Positions 1 through 7,689 of a DNA stretch of 7,689 nucleotides are shown here, piece by piece; position 1 is the stretch's first letter, and each line of letters opens with the position of its first letter. The notes below the pieces were generated by a model, which was not told the DNA's origin, did no database searches, and worked only from the letters and a program-made list of their open reading frames with translations. Source of the DNA: Deinococcus planocerae (GTDB lineage: Bacteria; Deinococcota; Deinococci; Deinococcales; Deinococcaceae). Both the position numbers and the translations under genes were made by a program. Where the stretch lies: contig NZ_PNOR01000069.1 in NCBI RefSeq assembly GCF_002869765.1, forward strand, positions 1 to 7,689, written 5' to 3'.

Positions 1-191
1 CGGTCATGGCAGGTATGCCATGACCCGTACCGCTCAGGAATGTCCCGCCAGGGTGCGCCGGTCTTCTGGCGCCAGATGATGCCGTTCAGGACGACGCGGT
101 GGTCCTTGTAGGCGTGTCCTCGCTTGGGGTGTGGGGGCAGCAGTGGGCGAAGTTGAGCCCACTGCTGCTCGGTTAAATCTGTCCGTCCCAT
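1..191 (-). CDS. IS5-family transposase, N-terminal fragment (runs off window)
   Basis: The first 63 codons of a transposase are open from an ATG at 191-189 to the window edge. The protein starts [20 protein letters not shown] and continues with K-R-G-H, then [20 protein letters not shown] and a WHTCHDR-like end. This is the characteristic N-terminal helix-turn-helix region (DUF4096-type) of IS5-family DDE transposases. The catalytic DDE residues would lie further left and cannot be seen. Many IS427-group transposases are split into two frames joined by programmed frameshifting; whether this one is cannot be judged here. No clear Shine-Dalgarno was seen, but the bases before the start (GGGAGGATGGGG) are purine-rich. 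Confidence 0.88.
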   Translation of the reverse strand, partial: MGRTDLTEQQWAQLRPLLPPHPKRGHAYKDHRVVLNGIIWRQKTGAPWRDIPERYGSWHTCHD

Positions 192-225
192 CCCCCCATC
201 CTCCCAAATTCACCCAGACAGACCC
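1..225 (-). mobile_element. IS5-family insertion sequence, one terminal part (cut by window edge)
   Basis: The left edge carries one end of an insertion sequence. The minus strand encodes the start of an IS5-type transposase, and beyond its start codon lies a short stretch ending in GGGTCTGTCTGGGTGAA (read inward on the minus strand from 225), which looks like a terminal inverted repeat. The element end is placed at 225 because the next bases, 226-227, are TA inside a CTAG (225-228). Elements of the IS427 group of IS5 typically duplicate TA or a CTAG-like target. The other end, the second inverted repeat and the second target copy are outside the window, so the boundary could be off by one to three bases. 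Confidence 0.8.
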
Positions 226-2171
226 TAGCGCCCCAACCCCTCGCCGAAGTCCACCTCCGCTGCCCACTCCGGGTGGTCGATCAGGGGGTTGCGGTTGCCC
301 TGGCGCAGGGAGATGGCCGCGTTGCGGTGCCGCTCCCAGTTACCGGGCGGGTCAGCCCCGTGCCACGCGAGGAGGGTCTGGAGGTGACGCTCCCCGTACT
401 GCCGGACCACGCCGGGATAGCGCAGCAGGAAGTAGAGGGTCGCGCGGGCGGCGGCTCCCTTCCCGTGCGCGGGCTCGAACTCGCCGGGCTCGCGCCGCCC
501 GCAGTCGCTGCGCAGCACCTCGCCGTAGTCGGGAAAGTCGAAATACGGCGTATTGCCCCGAAACGAGTTGCACCCCGGCTCGCAGGCGAAGAGGTGGTGC
601 AGGTCCCCGCGCATGGGCTCGCGCTTGCCGAACCACGACTGGGGAACCACGTGCTCGCAGTTGTAGGGGATGGCGTCCTCCAGCACGTCCACGCTCAGCC
701 CTTCCCGCGCGGCCAGGGTCAGGCGGCGCTCCCGTGCGGCGCGGTCGGCGGCGATCAGCTCTTCCGGGGCGTGCTCGCGGGCACTGTACAGGCTGCGCAG
801 CTTGCCGTCCGGCCACAGGTCCACCCACGGATACAGTTCGTCCGCCGGATCGTAGCCGGGCGTGCGGGCGTGGGTGCGCCGCACGAGTTCCGCGAGGGCC
901 AGGAAGCGGGCCTGGGGCGTTCCCCCGGTCGGGAGGTCCGCGTAATAGGCCGCCGCGTTCTCCGCGTCCCCCGGGTCGAGGTAGGGGCGGTCGGGCGAGG
1001 CGGGCCGCCGGGCCTCTCCCCCGCCCACCCGCAGCCGCAGGGTGACGGGCACGCTCGCCACGCCGTCCGGGCCGACGTTGAGGGTGCCGAGGTCGAGCAC
1101 CCGGGCGGCCTCTGTGGGAGTGAACGAGGGGGCAAAGGCGACGGGCGAGCCCACCACGGGCGGGCGGTTGGCGGCAAGCACCTCGGCCACCAGCACGTTT
1201 CCCGCCGCGTCCTGCCGGGTCCGCAGGTCCTCCACGATCCGGCTGACCCGCACCCCCTCGTTGGCGATCCAGTCGATCAACGTGTCGGGATCGCCGGGCC
1301 TGGCGGGCTGGCCGTCGCGGCGCAGGGTGCGGCCCTGGGCGTCCGTGCGGGGCACGCCGCTGTGGTGCAGGGCGACGACCTCCCAGGTGTCGTTGAAGAC
1401 GGGGCTGCCGCTCGACCCCGGCGCGGTGTCCGTCTCGTAGTGCAGGAAGTCGGTGAGGAGGTCCACCAACCGGTTTTCGCGCAGCGCGACCTGCTTGGGC
1501 TCGCCCGAGGGGTGCTGGACGATGCTCAGCGCCTCGCCGACGAGGACCTTGCCCACGGTGCCGATCAGGGGCAGCCACCCGAAGGCCGAGGTGTCTCCCT
1601 GCACCGCCACGAGCGAGTAATCCAGCGTGTCCGAGGTCAGGAAGAGCGTGTCGGGGTCGAGGTTCAACGTTACCCGGTCGGTGAGGGTGCCGTCGGGGCG
1701 CAGCTCGTAAGTGAACTCGATGACGGAGGGCCGGGCGTCTTCGGCGCTTTCCAGCACGTGGTGGTTGGTGAGGATGGCGCGCGGACTGCACAGCCAACCC
1801 GTGCCGTAGCCGACCGTCCGTCCCTGCTCGCTGCGCAGCACGACCCGGCCCACCGCCCGCGACGCCGAGCGCGCCAGGTCGAGGTACGCCACGCCCAGGA
1901 GGTCGTTCGTGCCCAGCACCCGCTCCAGCCCCAGGCGGGTGGGCTCCGGGAGGCGGGCGGCGACGGTCGGCACGTCCTCGTGCCCCTCGACGAGGGCGCG
2001 AACATCGGGCAGGGGCACGCCGAGGCGGGTCAGGCGCGTCTCCACCCGCTCCACCGAGTCGGCGGCCAGGGGCCCTCCCACATTCAGACGCTCCAGGGTT
2101 CCCGCCCGGTCGGGGTCCCGGCTCACGAAGCGGGCCTGCGTCTGCGCCAGCACCTCACGCGGAATGTCCAT
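225..2171 (-). CDS. Trypsin-like serine protease fused to endonuclease I-family nuclease
   Basis: This 648-residue protein combines two hydrolase domains. Residues about 80-290 form a trypsin-like (Trypsin_2/V8-type) protease: a lead-in VLGTNDLLGVAYLDLA, a glycine-rich GYGTGW strand, TNHHVL with catalytic His138, LDYSLV with Asp184, and GSSGSP with Ser254. Residues about 395-640 form an endonuclease I domain (EndA type): YNCEHVVPQSWFG with His507, then DLHHLF (His525/526) and CNSFRGN (Asn535), a beta-beta-alpha-metal active site. Cysteines 505, 530, 534 and 557 cluster there and could bind a metal. No signal peptide or membrane helix is seen, so a cytosolic location is inferred. The start chosen is the ATG at 2171, which has a TAnnnT box six bases upstream and no Shine-Dalgarno; an in-frame ATG at 2225 would add 18 unconvincing residues. 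The TAG stop lies on the IS junction, although the ending ...NPLIDHPEWAAEVDF looks nearly complete for the family. The biological role is unknown; defence or self-killing is conjecture. Confidence 0.9.
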   Translation of the reverse strand: MDIPREVLAQTQARFVSRDPDRAGTLERLNVGGPLAADSVERVETRLTRLGVPLPDVRALVEGHEDVPTVAARLPEPTRLGLERVLGTNDLLGVAYLDLARSASRAVGRVVLRSEQGRTVGYGTGWLCSPRAILTNHHVLESAEDARPSVIEFTYELRPDGTLTDRVTLNLDPDTLFLTSDTLDYSLVAVQGDTSAFGWLPLIGTVGKVLVGEALSIVQHPSGEPKQVALRENRLVDLLTDFLHYETDTAPGSSGSPVFNDTWEVVALHHSGVPRTDAQGRTLRRDGQPARPGDPDTLIDWIANEGVRVSRIVEDLRTRQDAAGNVLVAEVLAANRPPVVGSPVAFAPSFTPTEAARVLDLGTLNVGPDGVASVPVTLRLRVGGGEARRPASPDRPYLDPGDAENAAAYYADLPTGGTPQARFLALAELVRRTHARTPGYDPADELYPWVDLWPDGKLRSLYSAREHAPEELIAADRAARERRLTLAAREGLSVDVLEDAIPYNCEHVVPQSWFGKREPMRGDLHHLFACEPGCNSFRGNTPYFDFPDYGEVLRSDCGRREPGEFEPAHGKGAAARATLYFLLRYPGVVRQYGERHLQTLLAWHGADPPGNWERHRNAAISLRQGNRNPLIDHPEWAAEVDFGEGLGR

Positions 2172-2177
2172 GGGCGC

Positions 2178-2183
2178 AGGGTA
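2178..2183 (-). promoter_or_regulatory. Leaderless-type -10 box (TACCCT) of the protease-nuclease gene
   Basis: On the minus strand TACCCT is followed by six bases (GCGCCC) and then the ATG at 2171. TAnnnT at this distance from a start codon is the usual sign of a leaderless transcript in Deinococcus. No convincing -35 element was seen 16-18 bases upstream. It lies downstream of a terminator (2247-2275), which fits an independent transcription unit. Confidence 0.6.
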
Positions 2184-2246
2184 AAGGGTGGGGAGTGAGG
2201 AAGGCTGACGTGGAGCGCCTGGCATGGATCTGGTTCAGCCTTCACG

Positions 2247-2275
2247 AAAAAGAGCCAGGCACGATGGCCCGACTC
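2247..2275 (-). terminator. Rho-independent terminator, minus strand
   Basis: Read on the minus strand, GAGTCGGGC, loop CATCGT, GCCTGGCTC form a 9-bp stem (two G-U pairs), immediately followed by TTTTT. It ends about 75 bases after the stop codon of the 43-residue ORF and lies upstream of the protease-nuclease promoter, so it would close the unit that includes serS and the small ORF. Read on the plus strand the hairpin lacks a T tract. Confidence 0.75.
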
Positions 2276-2322
2276 TCGGAGAGCTGGATTGAAAAAGGCG
2301 CAACCGGGGAGGCGAGCGGGCT

Positions 2323-2454
2323 TTACCTCAGGGCTTGAATGAGGGCCGCCACACCACTCAGCACTGCGCCCAGGGCCGTGAGGAACACGGCGATCTGAGC
2401 CAGGCCAGGTGGCTTCCGGCGGGGTTTTTTGGTACGCTTTTGCTTGCTGGGCAA
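2323..2454 (-). CDS. Small single-helix membrane protein, 43 aa, unknown function
   Basis: A small ORF starting at TTG 2454 encodes a basic N-terminus (PSKQKRTKKPRRKPPG) followed by one hydrophobic helix (about residues 20-40: AQIAVFLTALGAVLSGVAAL) and the stop TAA. The cluster of positive charges before the helix suggests the N-terminus stays in the cytoplasm. The TTG start is preferred because AAAGGGGGTGG lies six bases upstream. An ATG at 2547 in the same frame would give 74 residues, but the extra part is charged, low in structure, and crosses a strong hairpin (2475-2503). A terminator follows at 2247-2275. I do not recognise a family. It lies on the same strand as serS, 152 bases downstream of it, and could be co-transcribed. 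Support comes from the charge/helix pattern and the flanking signals only. Confidence 0.55.
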   Translation of the reverse strand: MPSKQKRTKKPRRKPPGLAQIAVFLTALGAVLSGVAALIQALR

Positions 2455-2474
2455 GGCGGACCACCCCCTTTCCG

Positions 2475-2503
2475 AAGCGCCCGGAGTCACGATCCGGGCG
2501 CTT
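2475..2503. repeat. Perfect 11-bp inverted repeat (strong hairpin)
   Basis: AAGCGCCCGGA (2475-2485) and TCCGGGCGCTT (2493-2503) are exact reverse complements around a 7-base loop. On the minus strand this hairpin lies about 105 bases after the serS stop and about 20 bases before the TTG start of the 43-residue ORF. Neither strand has a proper T tract after it (only CTTT on the plus strand), so it may be a non-canonical terminator, a transcript-end stabiliser, or an attenuator for the small ORF. Confidence 0.7.
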
Positions 2504-2554
2504 TCACGCTCCGTTCGTTGTTCCCCCCGCTCTTCCCCGGTTGTCATGCGCCCC

Positions 2555-2568
2555 GTCCCTCGCGGGAC
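2555..2568 (-). other. Short hairpin with GNRA-type tetraloop downstream of serS
   Basis: On the minus strand GTCCC-GCGA-GGGAC forms a perfect 5-bp stem closed by a GCGA tetraloop, about 40 bases after the serS stop codon. No T tract follows. It may be part of the serS 3' untranslated region together with the larger hairpin at 2475-2503. It is short enough to occur by chance in DNA this GC-rich. Confidence 0.35.
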
Positions 2569-2606
2569 CTGCCGATCTTACCCTGAAACCCCGCGTAGGA
2601 GGCGAC

Positions 2607-3898
<1,292 letters not shown>

Positions 3899-3899
<1 letters not shown>

Positions 3900-4012
3900 C
3901 ACCGCCTCCAGAGACGCGCGAACGCGAGCAAGAAAAGCGACTGGGACAGCTCCAAAGGAGAGGGGCCGTCCCCGACTGGGACAGCTCCGAAGGAGAGATA
4001 CAGGCCACTCAT
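3899..4012 (-). CDS. Possible 37-aa coupled ORF between gatC and serS
   Basis: The spacer between gatC and serS is an uninterrupted 37-codon frame. Its ATG (4012-4010) overlaps the gatC stop as TGATG, and its TGA (3901-3899) overlaps the serS start as TGATG. The predicted peptide begins [13 protein letters not shown] and ends FARLWRR, with five serines and a hydrophobic stretch (SLFLLAFARLW) near the end. I recognise no family. It may be a translated coupling or leader peptide that carries ribosomes from gatC to serS, or the frame may be open by chance: stop codons are rare at this GC content. The spacer also contains a near-identical direct repeat with a 35-base period. Because 35 is not a multiple of three, the two copies are read in different frames, which argues against a conserved peptide sequence. 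Confidence 0.3.
3905..3909 (-). promoter_or_regulatory. Shine-Dalgarno GGAGG of serS
   Basis: GGAGG on the minus strand, five bases before the ATG at 3899, fixes the serS start. It lies inside the last codons of the short frame at 3899-4012, an arrangement suited to re-initiation. Confidence 0.7.
3938..3962. repeat. Direct repeat copy 1 (25 bp)
   Basis: This copy begins CGACTGGGACAGCTCC and ends AAAGGAGAG. It matches the copy at 3973-3997 at 24 of 25 positions, with A versus G at the 17th base. The two copies are offset by 35 bases within the gatC-serS spacer. Confidence 0.85.
3973..3997. repeat. Direct repeat copy 2 (25 bp)
   Basis: Second copy of the spacer repeat, beginning CGACTGGGACAGCTCC and ending GAAGGAGAG. 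On the minus strand each copy contains CTCC-TT(C/T)-GGAG, which can close a small hairpin. The sequence GTCCCCGACTGGGAC (3968-3982) forms another 5-bp stem at the junction of the unit and the 10-base spacer, so alternative foldings of the serS leader are possible. Confidence 0.85.
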
Positions 4013-4302
4013 CAGTCCTGCTCCACCGTGCGGGGCACACGCACGAAGCCGTCCTGCATCTCGGGGGCGAGGGCGGCCACCACCCCGGGGGCGAAACGCT
4101 CGCCGGGCACGTCCTCCCGCAGCACGTTCACGAGGTCCACGGGTCGCTGCATCTCCTCGACGCCCGTGGTGTCCACCTCGCTGAGCTGCTCGAAGTAGCC
4201 GAGGATGTGGTTGAGGTCTTCCTCCATCGCCCCCCGCTCCTCGGGCGTGAGTTCCAGGCGCGCGAGTTGCGCGAGGTATTCGACTTGGGCCGCGTCGATC
4301 AT
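4012..4302 (-). CDS. gatC: Asp/Glu-tRNA amidotransferase subunit C
   Basis: GatC is the small subunit of GatCAB, which converts Asp-tRNA-Asn (or Glu-tRNA-Gln) to the amidated form; it clamps the GatA and GatB subunits together. The 96-residue protein has the standard family layout: [22 protein letters not shown] at the start, a helical [18 protein letters not shown] segment, [17 protein letters not shown] in the middle, and an extended C-terminus [22 protein letters not shown]. The length is typical. The start at 4302 is preceded by TATACT seven bases upstream, with no Shine-Dalgarno, suggesting a leaderless transcript. gatA and gatB are not next to it, which is common. In deinococci GatCAB is known to supply asparagine on tRNA, so the gene is probably essential here. 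It leads into serS through a 114-base open spacer. Confidence 0.96.
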   Translation of the reverse strand: MIDAAQVEYLAQLARLELTPEERGAMEEDLNHILGYFEQLSEVDTTGVEEMQRPVDLVNVLREDVPGERFAPGVVAALAPEMQDGFVRVPRTVEQD

Positions 4303-4309
4303 GCCCAGG

Positions 4310-4315
4310 AGTATA
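4310..4315 (-). promoter_or_regulatory. Leaderless-type -10 box (TATACT) of gatC
   Basis: TATACT on the minus strand is close to the -10 consensus and is followed by seven bases (CCTGGGC) and the gatC ATG. It lies in the 40-base gap after the lipoprotein stop, so gatC-serS can be transcribed independently of the lipoprotein gene. No good -35 element was found. Confidence 0.65.
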
Positions 4316-4342
4316 GGGGCGACCCACCTCGGCCCTCCTCAC

Positions 4343-4930
4343 CTACTCCGCGACGAGGTTGACGCGGCCCTGCACGCTCGCGTCCCCGCCGAGGTCGGCC
4401 TCGAACTCCCCGCGCAGGCCCCGACTCCACGGCAGATTCCACAGGTTGAGAGAGCTTCGGCGGGTCGGCCCCGAGTACGTCAGCGGCGCCTTCCCCGCCG
4501 TCCCCGGCACGACGAGCAGCACCTGGACCCGCGTCTCGGTCGTCGGAACCGGAGCAAGAGGTGGGGGAGGCGGCCCCGGTGCCAGCTCGAACGGGACCGG
4601 GCGGACGGGAGACGGGGTGGGGGGTGGAGCTGGGACGGGCACGGGCCTCACCGGGGCCGGAACCGCGGGCGGCGGGCTGTTCACCGCGAAGACCGTCAGG
4701 GCCAGCGTCGCCCGACCGTCCGTGCTGGGGCAGGAGACGGAAGCGTCGCCTCCCAAGGAGAGGGTCACGCCGTTTCGCCGCGCGTCCAGAGCCGGGTTGC
4801 AGTCGAAGGCGAAGACGCCGCCGGGCGTGCGGGCCGTGGCCGTGAGGCGGGCATCATCGGTGCGGACGGGGGCCGGGGCACAGGCCGCGATCGTCAGGGC
4901 GACGGGGAAGACGAGCGCGAGCCTGTTCAT
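4343..4930 (-). CDS. Putative lipoprotein with proline-rich linker, unknown function
   Basis: The 195-residue protein begins with a lipoprotein signal, MNRLALVFPVALTIAAC, in which IAAC is a lipobox and Cys17 would be lipidated after signal peptidase II cleavage, anchoring it to the envelope. Residues about 25-85 form a small domain with two cysteines (FDCNP and VSCPS). Residues 86-129 are a proline/alanine/valine-rich linker. Residues 130-195 form a second, probably beta-rich domain (TRVQVLLVVPGTAG...LNLWNLPW...VNLVAE). Both domains contain LGGDASV (residues 59-65 and 180-186), which hints at internal duplication. I do not recognise the family. The gene lies 40 bases upstream of gatC on the same strand and is divergent from the TelA-family gene; a functional link is not evident. 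The start is supported by the signal peptide. Confidence 0.85.
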   Translation of the reverse strand: MNRLALVFPVALTIAACAPAPVRTDDARLTATARTPGGVFAFDCNPALDARRNGVTLSLGGDASVSCPSTDGRATLALTVFAVNSPPPAVPAPVRPVPVPAPPPTPSPVRPVPFELAPGPPPPPLAPVPTTETRVQVLLVVPGTAGKAPLTYSGPTRRSSLNLWNLPWSRGLRGEFEADLGGDASVQGRVNLVAE

Positions 4931-4939
4931 GGTGGATTC

Positions 4940-4945
4940 AGCGTA
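4940..4945 (-). promoter_or_regulatory. Possible -10 box (TACGCT) of the lipoprotein gene
   Basis: TACGCT fits TAnnnT on the minus strand and lies nine bases before the ATG at 4930, slightly further than in the other leaderless-type starts here. No -35 or Shine-Dalgarno is evident. It lies in the 106-base divergent region shared with the TelA-family gene. Confidence 0.35.
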
Positions 4946-5025
4946 CCGGGAAGTTGCGGAACGGCGGGGCGCATTTGCCTGCCCTCCCCCGAAAGATGGA
5001 CGCACCCCCGCCCCGCCCGGGGGCG

Positions 5026-5031
5026 TACTGT
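5026..5031 (+). promoter_or_regulatory. Leaderless-type -10 box (TACTGT) of the TelA-family gene
   Basis: TACTGT is followed by five bases (GACCT) and the ATG at 5037. There is no room for a Shine-Dalgarno after a start site at the usual distance, so the transcript is probably leaderless. No recognisable -35 element was found in the GC-rich sequence upstream. Confidence 0.6.
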
Positions 5032-5036
5032 GACCT

Positions 5037-6253
<1,217 letters not shown>

Positions 6254-6257
<4 letters not shown>

Positions 6258-6916
6258 CCGTCCGGCGGGCGTTGTTGCGCTTCCTCGCCGCCCGGCTGGA
6301 CGCCCGGCCCGCCTCCCCCGTGCTGCGCGTGGCGATAGACGGCGTGGACGGGGCGGGCAAGACGACCTTCGCGGACGAACTGGCCGACGTGCTCCGCGAG
6401 CGGGGGCGAACGGTCATCCGCGCCTCGGTGGACGGCTTCCACGCGCCGCGGGCCGTGCGTTACCGGCTGGGCCGCGACTCGCCGGAGGGCTTCTACCGCG
6501 ACTCCTACGACCTCGCGGGCCTGCGCTCGGCACTCCTCGACCCGCTGGGGCTGGGCGGGTCGCTGGCCTACCGGGCGGCGATCTTCGACCACGTGACCGA
6601 CTCGCCCGTGGACGCGCCGGAACTCCGGGCGGACCCCGGCAGCCTCCTCCTGCTCGACGGGCTGTTCCTGCACCGTCCGGAGCTGCGGGACGTGTGGGAC
6701 GACTCGGTGTTCCTGCGGGTGGCCTTTGAGGTGTCGGTGCCGCGTGGGGCGGGCCGGGGACCGGGCTGGGGCTCGCCGGACCCGCACGCCGCGTCCAACC
6801 GCCGCTACGTGGAGGGCCAGCGGCTGTACTTCCGGGAGGCCGAGCCGTGGCGCCACGCGGGGGTGGTCGTGGACAACGACGAATTGGAGGCGCCCTTCAT
6901 CGTCGACCTGGCGTGA
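6254..6916 (+). CDS. Uridine kinase-like P-loop kinase
   Basis: The 220-residue protein is a P-loop NTPase of the uridine kinase / phosphoribulokinase type. The Walker A motif is GVDGAGKT (residues 30-37); SVDGFH with Asp60 matches the substrate-binding/base position of uridine kinases; LLLLDGLFLH with Asp135 is the Walker B-like strand; and YFREAEP (192-198) near the end is typical of this subfamily. The classic uridine kinase lid is shorter or different here (GAGRGPGWGSPDPHAASNRR), so the true substrate may not be uridine. Translation starts at TTG, overlapping the TelA-family stop as TTGA, without a strong Shine-Dalgarno, which suggests coupled translation. The next in-frame candidate starts lie too close to the Walker A motif to be likely. 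Confidence 0.85.
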
Positions 6917-6969
6917 GGGTTGAGGCGACCTTGCGGGTTCTCACGGAATTCATGCCTTCGCGGGGCGGG

Positions 6970-6983
6970 GAAGATGCATCTTC
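6970..6983. promoter_or_regulatory. 14-bp perfect palindrome, possible operator
   Basis: GAAGATGCATCTTC reads the same on both strands and is unusually AT-rich for its surroundings. It lies 54 bases after the kinase stop and about 55 bases before a possible -10 box of the next gene. Its position fits a dimeric regulator site, but no matching regulator is in the window and the function is not established. Confidence 0.4.
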
Positions 6984-7038
6984 GGTCGGGCGTGAGGATG
7001 GCCGGATTCGGGTCTCATTTGCTCGGCCCGAACTGGCC

Positions 7039-7044
7039 TATAAC
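7039..7044 (+). promoter_or_regulatory. Possible -10 box (TATAAC) of the Pro/Ala-rich membrane protein gene
   Basis: TATAAC is one of the few AT-rich hexamers in the gap and lies 32 bases before the ATG at 7077, giving a leader long enough for the GGAGG site. A TTGCTC at 7019 is too close (14 bases) to be an ideal -35. Confidence 0.4.
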
Positions 7045-7065
7045 GGCGGTCTACCCCACCGACGC

Positions 7066-7070
7066 GGAGG
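7066..7070 (+). promoter_or_regulatory. Shine-Dalgarno GGAGG setting the start at 7077
   Basis: GGAGG is followed by six bases and the ATG at 7077. This fixes the start of the membrane-anchored protein and contrasts with the leaderless-type starts elsewhere in the window. Confidence 0.75.
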
Positions 7071-7076
7071 TCCACT

Positions 7077-7689
7077 ATGTACTGGAAGGAGAACTGGAAG
7101 GAGGCCGTGGCCCTCTGCCTCATCGCCGCCCTGATCACCGTCGGCATCCTGCTCGTCGGACAGCGGCTGTCGTGGTGGGTCCTCACCCCGGTTGGCGCCG
7201 CGCCCCCCGTTCCCCCCACGGTAACCAGCCTGGAGGAGACGGTGCCGGAGGCGCCCTTCGCCGAGACGCCGCTCCCCGACGAGCCGCTTCCTGAAGAACT
7301 CGCCCTCACGCAGGAGCCCGCGACGGTCCCGACCGCGCCCCTGGCCCCCCAGGCCCCTCAACCCGCCGGGCGCCCCACGGCGCGCACCGAGGGGGCCGCG
7401 GCGGCGGTCTCTCCAGCACCGCGTGATGGGGCCAGGCCCACCTCCCCGGGAGTCGTCCTCACCCGCGAGGCGGCCAAGCCCCCGGCCCCCGCCCCGACAG
7501 CCTCCACGCCGAAGCCGCCCGCCCGGGCTGCCACCCCCCCGGCACCTGCGGCCAGCCCCGTGACGGCTCAGCCCTCCCGCGAGAGGCCGCCCGCCGCGCC
7601 TGCCGCGTCCACCGCCCCCCGCACGGGCCAGGGCACGGCGGCGAGGCCCGCCGCCCCGACTGCCGCCCCCCCCGCGGGGCCGGAGGCTC
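7077..7689 (+). CDS. Membrane-anchored Pro/Ala-rich protein, N-terminal part (runs off window)
   Basis: 204 codons are open to the window end. The protein begins MYWKENWKEAVALCLIAALI, so a short amphipathic or charged start is followed by one hydrophobic helix (about residues 10-28, ending ITVGILLVG), then QRLSWW. After that comes a long low-complexity region rich in Pro, Ala and Thr, first acidic (about residues 54-82, with EETVPEAPFAETPLPDEPLP) and later basic (repeated R and K among P and A). The layout, an N-terminal anchor followed by an extended disordered stalk outside the membrane, is seen in cell-envelope and cell-division proteins that carry a C-terminal SPOR, LysM or similar domain. 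That domain, if present, lies outside the window, so no function is assigned. The start is set by GGAGG six bases upstream. Confidence 0.8.
   Translation, partial: MYWKENWKEAVALCLIAALITVGILLVGQRLSWWVLTPVGAAPPVPPTVTSLEETVPEAPFAETPLPDEPLPEELALTQEPATVPTAPLAPQAPQPAGRPTARTEGAAAAVSPAPRDGARPTSPGVVLTREAAKPPAPAPTASTPKPPARAATPPAPAASPVTAQPSRERPPAAPAASTAPRTGQGTAARPAAPTAAPPAGPEA

Noticed and set aside
34..267. 77-codon minus-strand frame at the IS end
   Set aside because: It overlaps the IS transposase start in another frame; the recognisable transposase N-terminus lies in the frame starting at 191.
273..2198. 641-codon open frame on the plus strand opposite the protease-nuclease gene
   Set aside because: Its translation is low in recognisable structure and is the antisense shadow of a protein with two clear enzyme domains; long antisense frames are expected at this GC content.
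3968..3997. Rho-independent terminator between gatC and serS
   Set aside because: The stems are short and the only T run nearby (TTTT on the minus strand at about 3933-3936) does not directly follow a strong stem; the spacer is more likely transcribed through into serS.
6911..6953. CGTGAG ... CTCACG inverted repeat right after the kinase
   Set aside because: Only six base pairs with a large loop and no T tract, so it is not supported as a terminator.
7077..7689. Low-complexity Pro/Ala stretch as a possible non-coding shadow frame
   Set aside because: A good ribosome site, a start followed by a clean membrane helix, and an unbroken frame to the window end support a real protein; such linkers are common in GC-rich envelope proteins.

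Overview
The window is about 70% GC with strong G/C third-position bias. Its proteins, together with TAnnnT -10 boxes sitting 5-7 bases before start codons (leaderless-type promoters), point to a Deinococcus chromosome or a close relative. This is an inference from gene content and signals, because no marker such as 16S rRNA is present.

Layout, left to right. Positions 1-225 are one end of an IS5-family insertion sequence with the first 63 codons of its transposase on the minus strand. It abuts the 3' end of a minus-strand gene (225-2171) encoding a two-domain protein, a trypsin-like serine protease fused to an endonuclease I-type nuclease. The TAG stop of that gene lies exactly on the IS junction. 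A short region (2172-2606) follows, with a Rho-independent terminator, a probable 43-residue one-helix membrane protein, and two hairpins. Next are minus-strand translation genes: serS (2607-3899), a 114-base spacer that is itself an open frame touching both neighbours, and gatC (4012-4302). A putative lipoprotein gene (4343-4930) lies upstream of gatC on the same strand.

The right part is on the plus strand. A TelA-family (toxic anion resistance) gene (5037-6257) is transcribed divergently from the lipoprotein gene and overlaps by 4 bases a P-loop kinase of the uridine kinase type (6254-6916). After a 160-base gap holding a 14-bp perfect palindrome, a membrane-anchored Pro/Ala-rich protein begins at 7077 and runs off the window.

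Functionally the window mixes housekeeping translation genes (SerRS and the C subunit of the tRNA amidotransferase), a stress-associated pair (TelA plus kinase), envelope proteins of unknown role, and an accessory-looking protease-nuclease beside a mobile element. The most interesting items are the protease-nuclease fusion with an IS-derived stop codon, and the tiny frame bridging gatC and serS with TGATG overlaps at both ends. No CRISPR array, tRNA or rRNA gene was seen.
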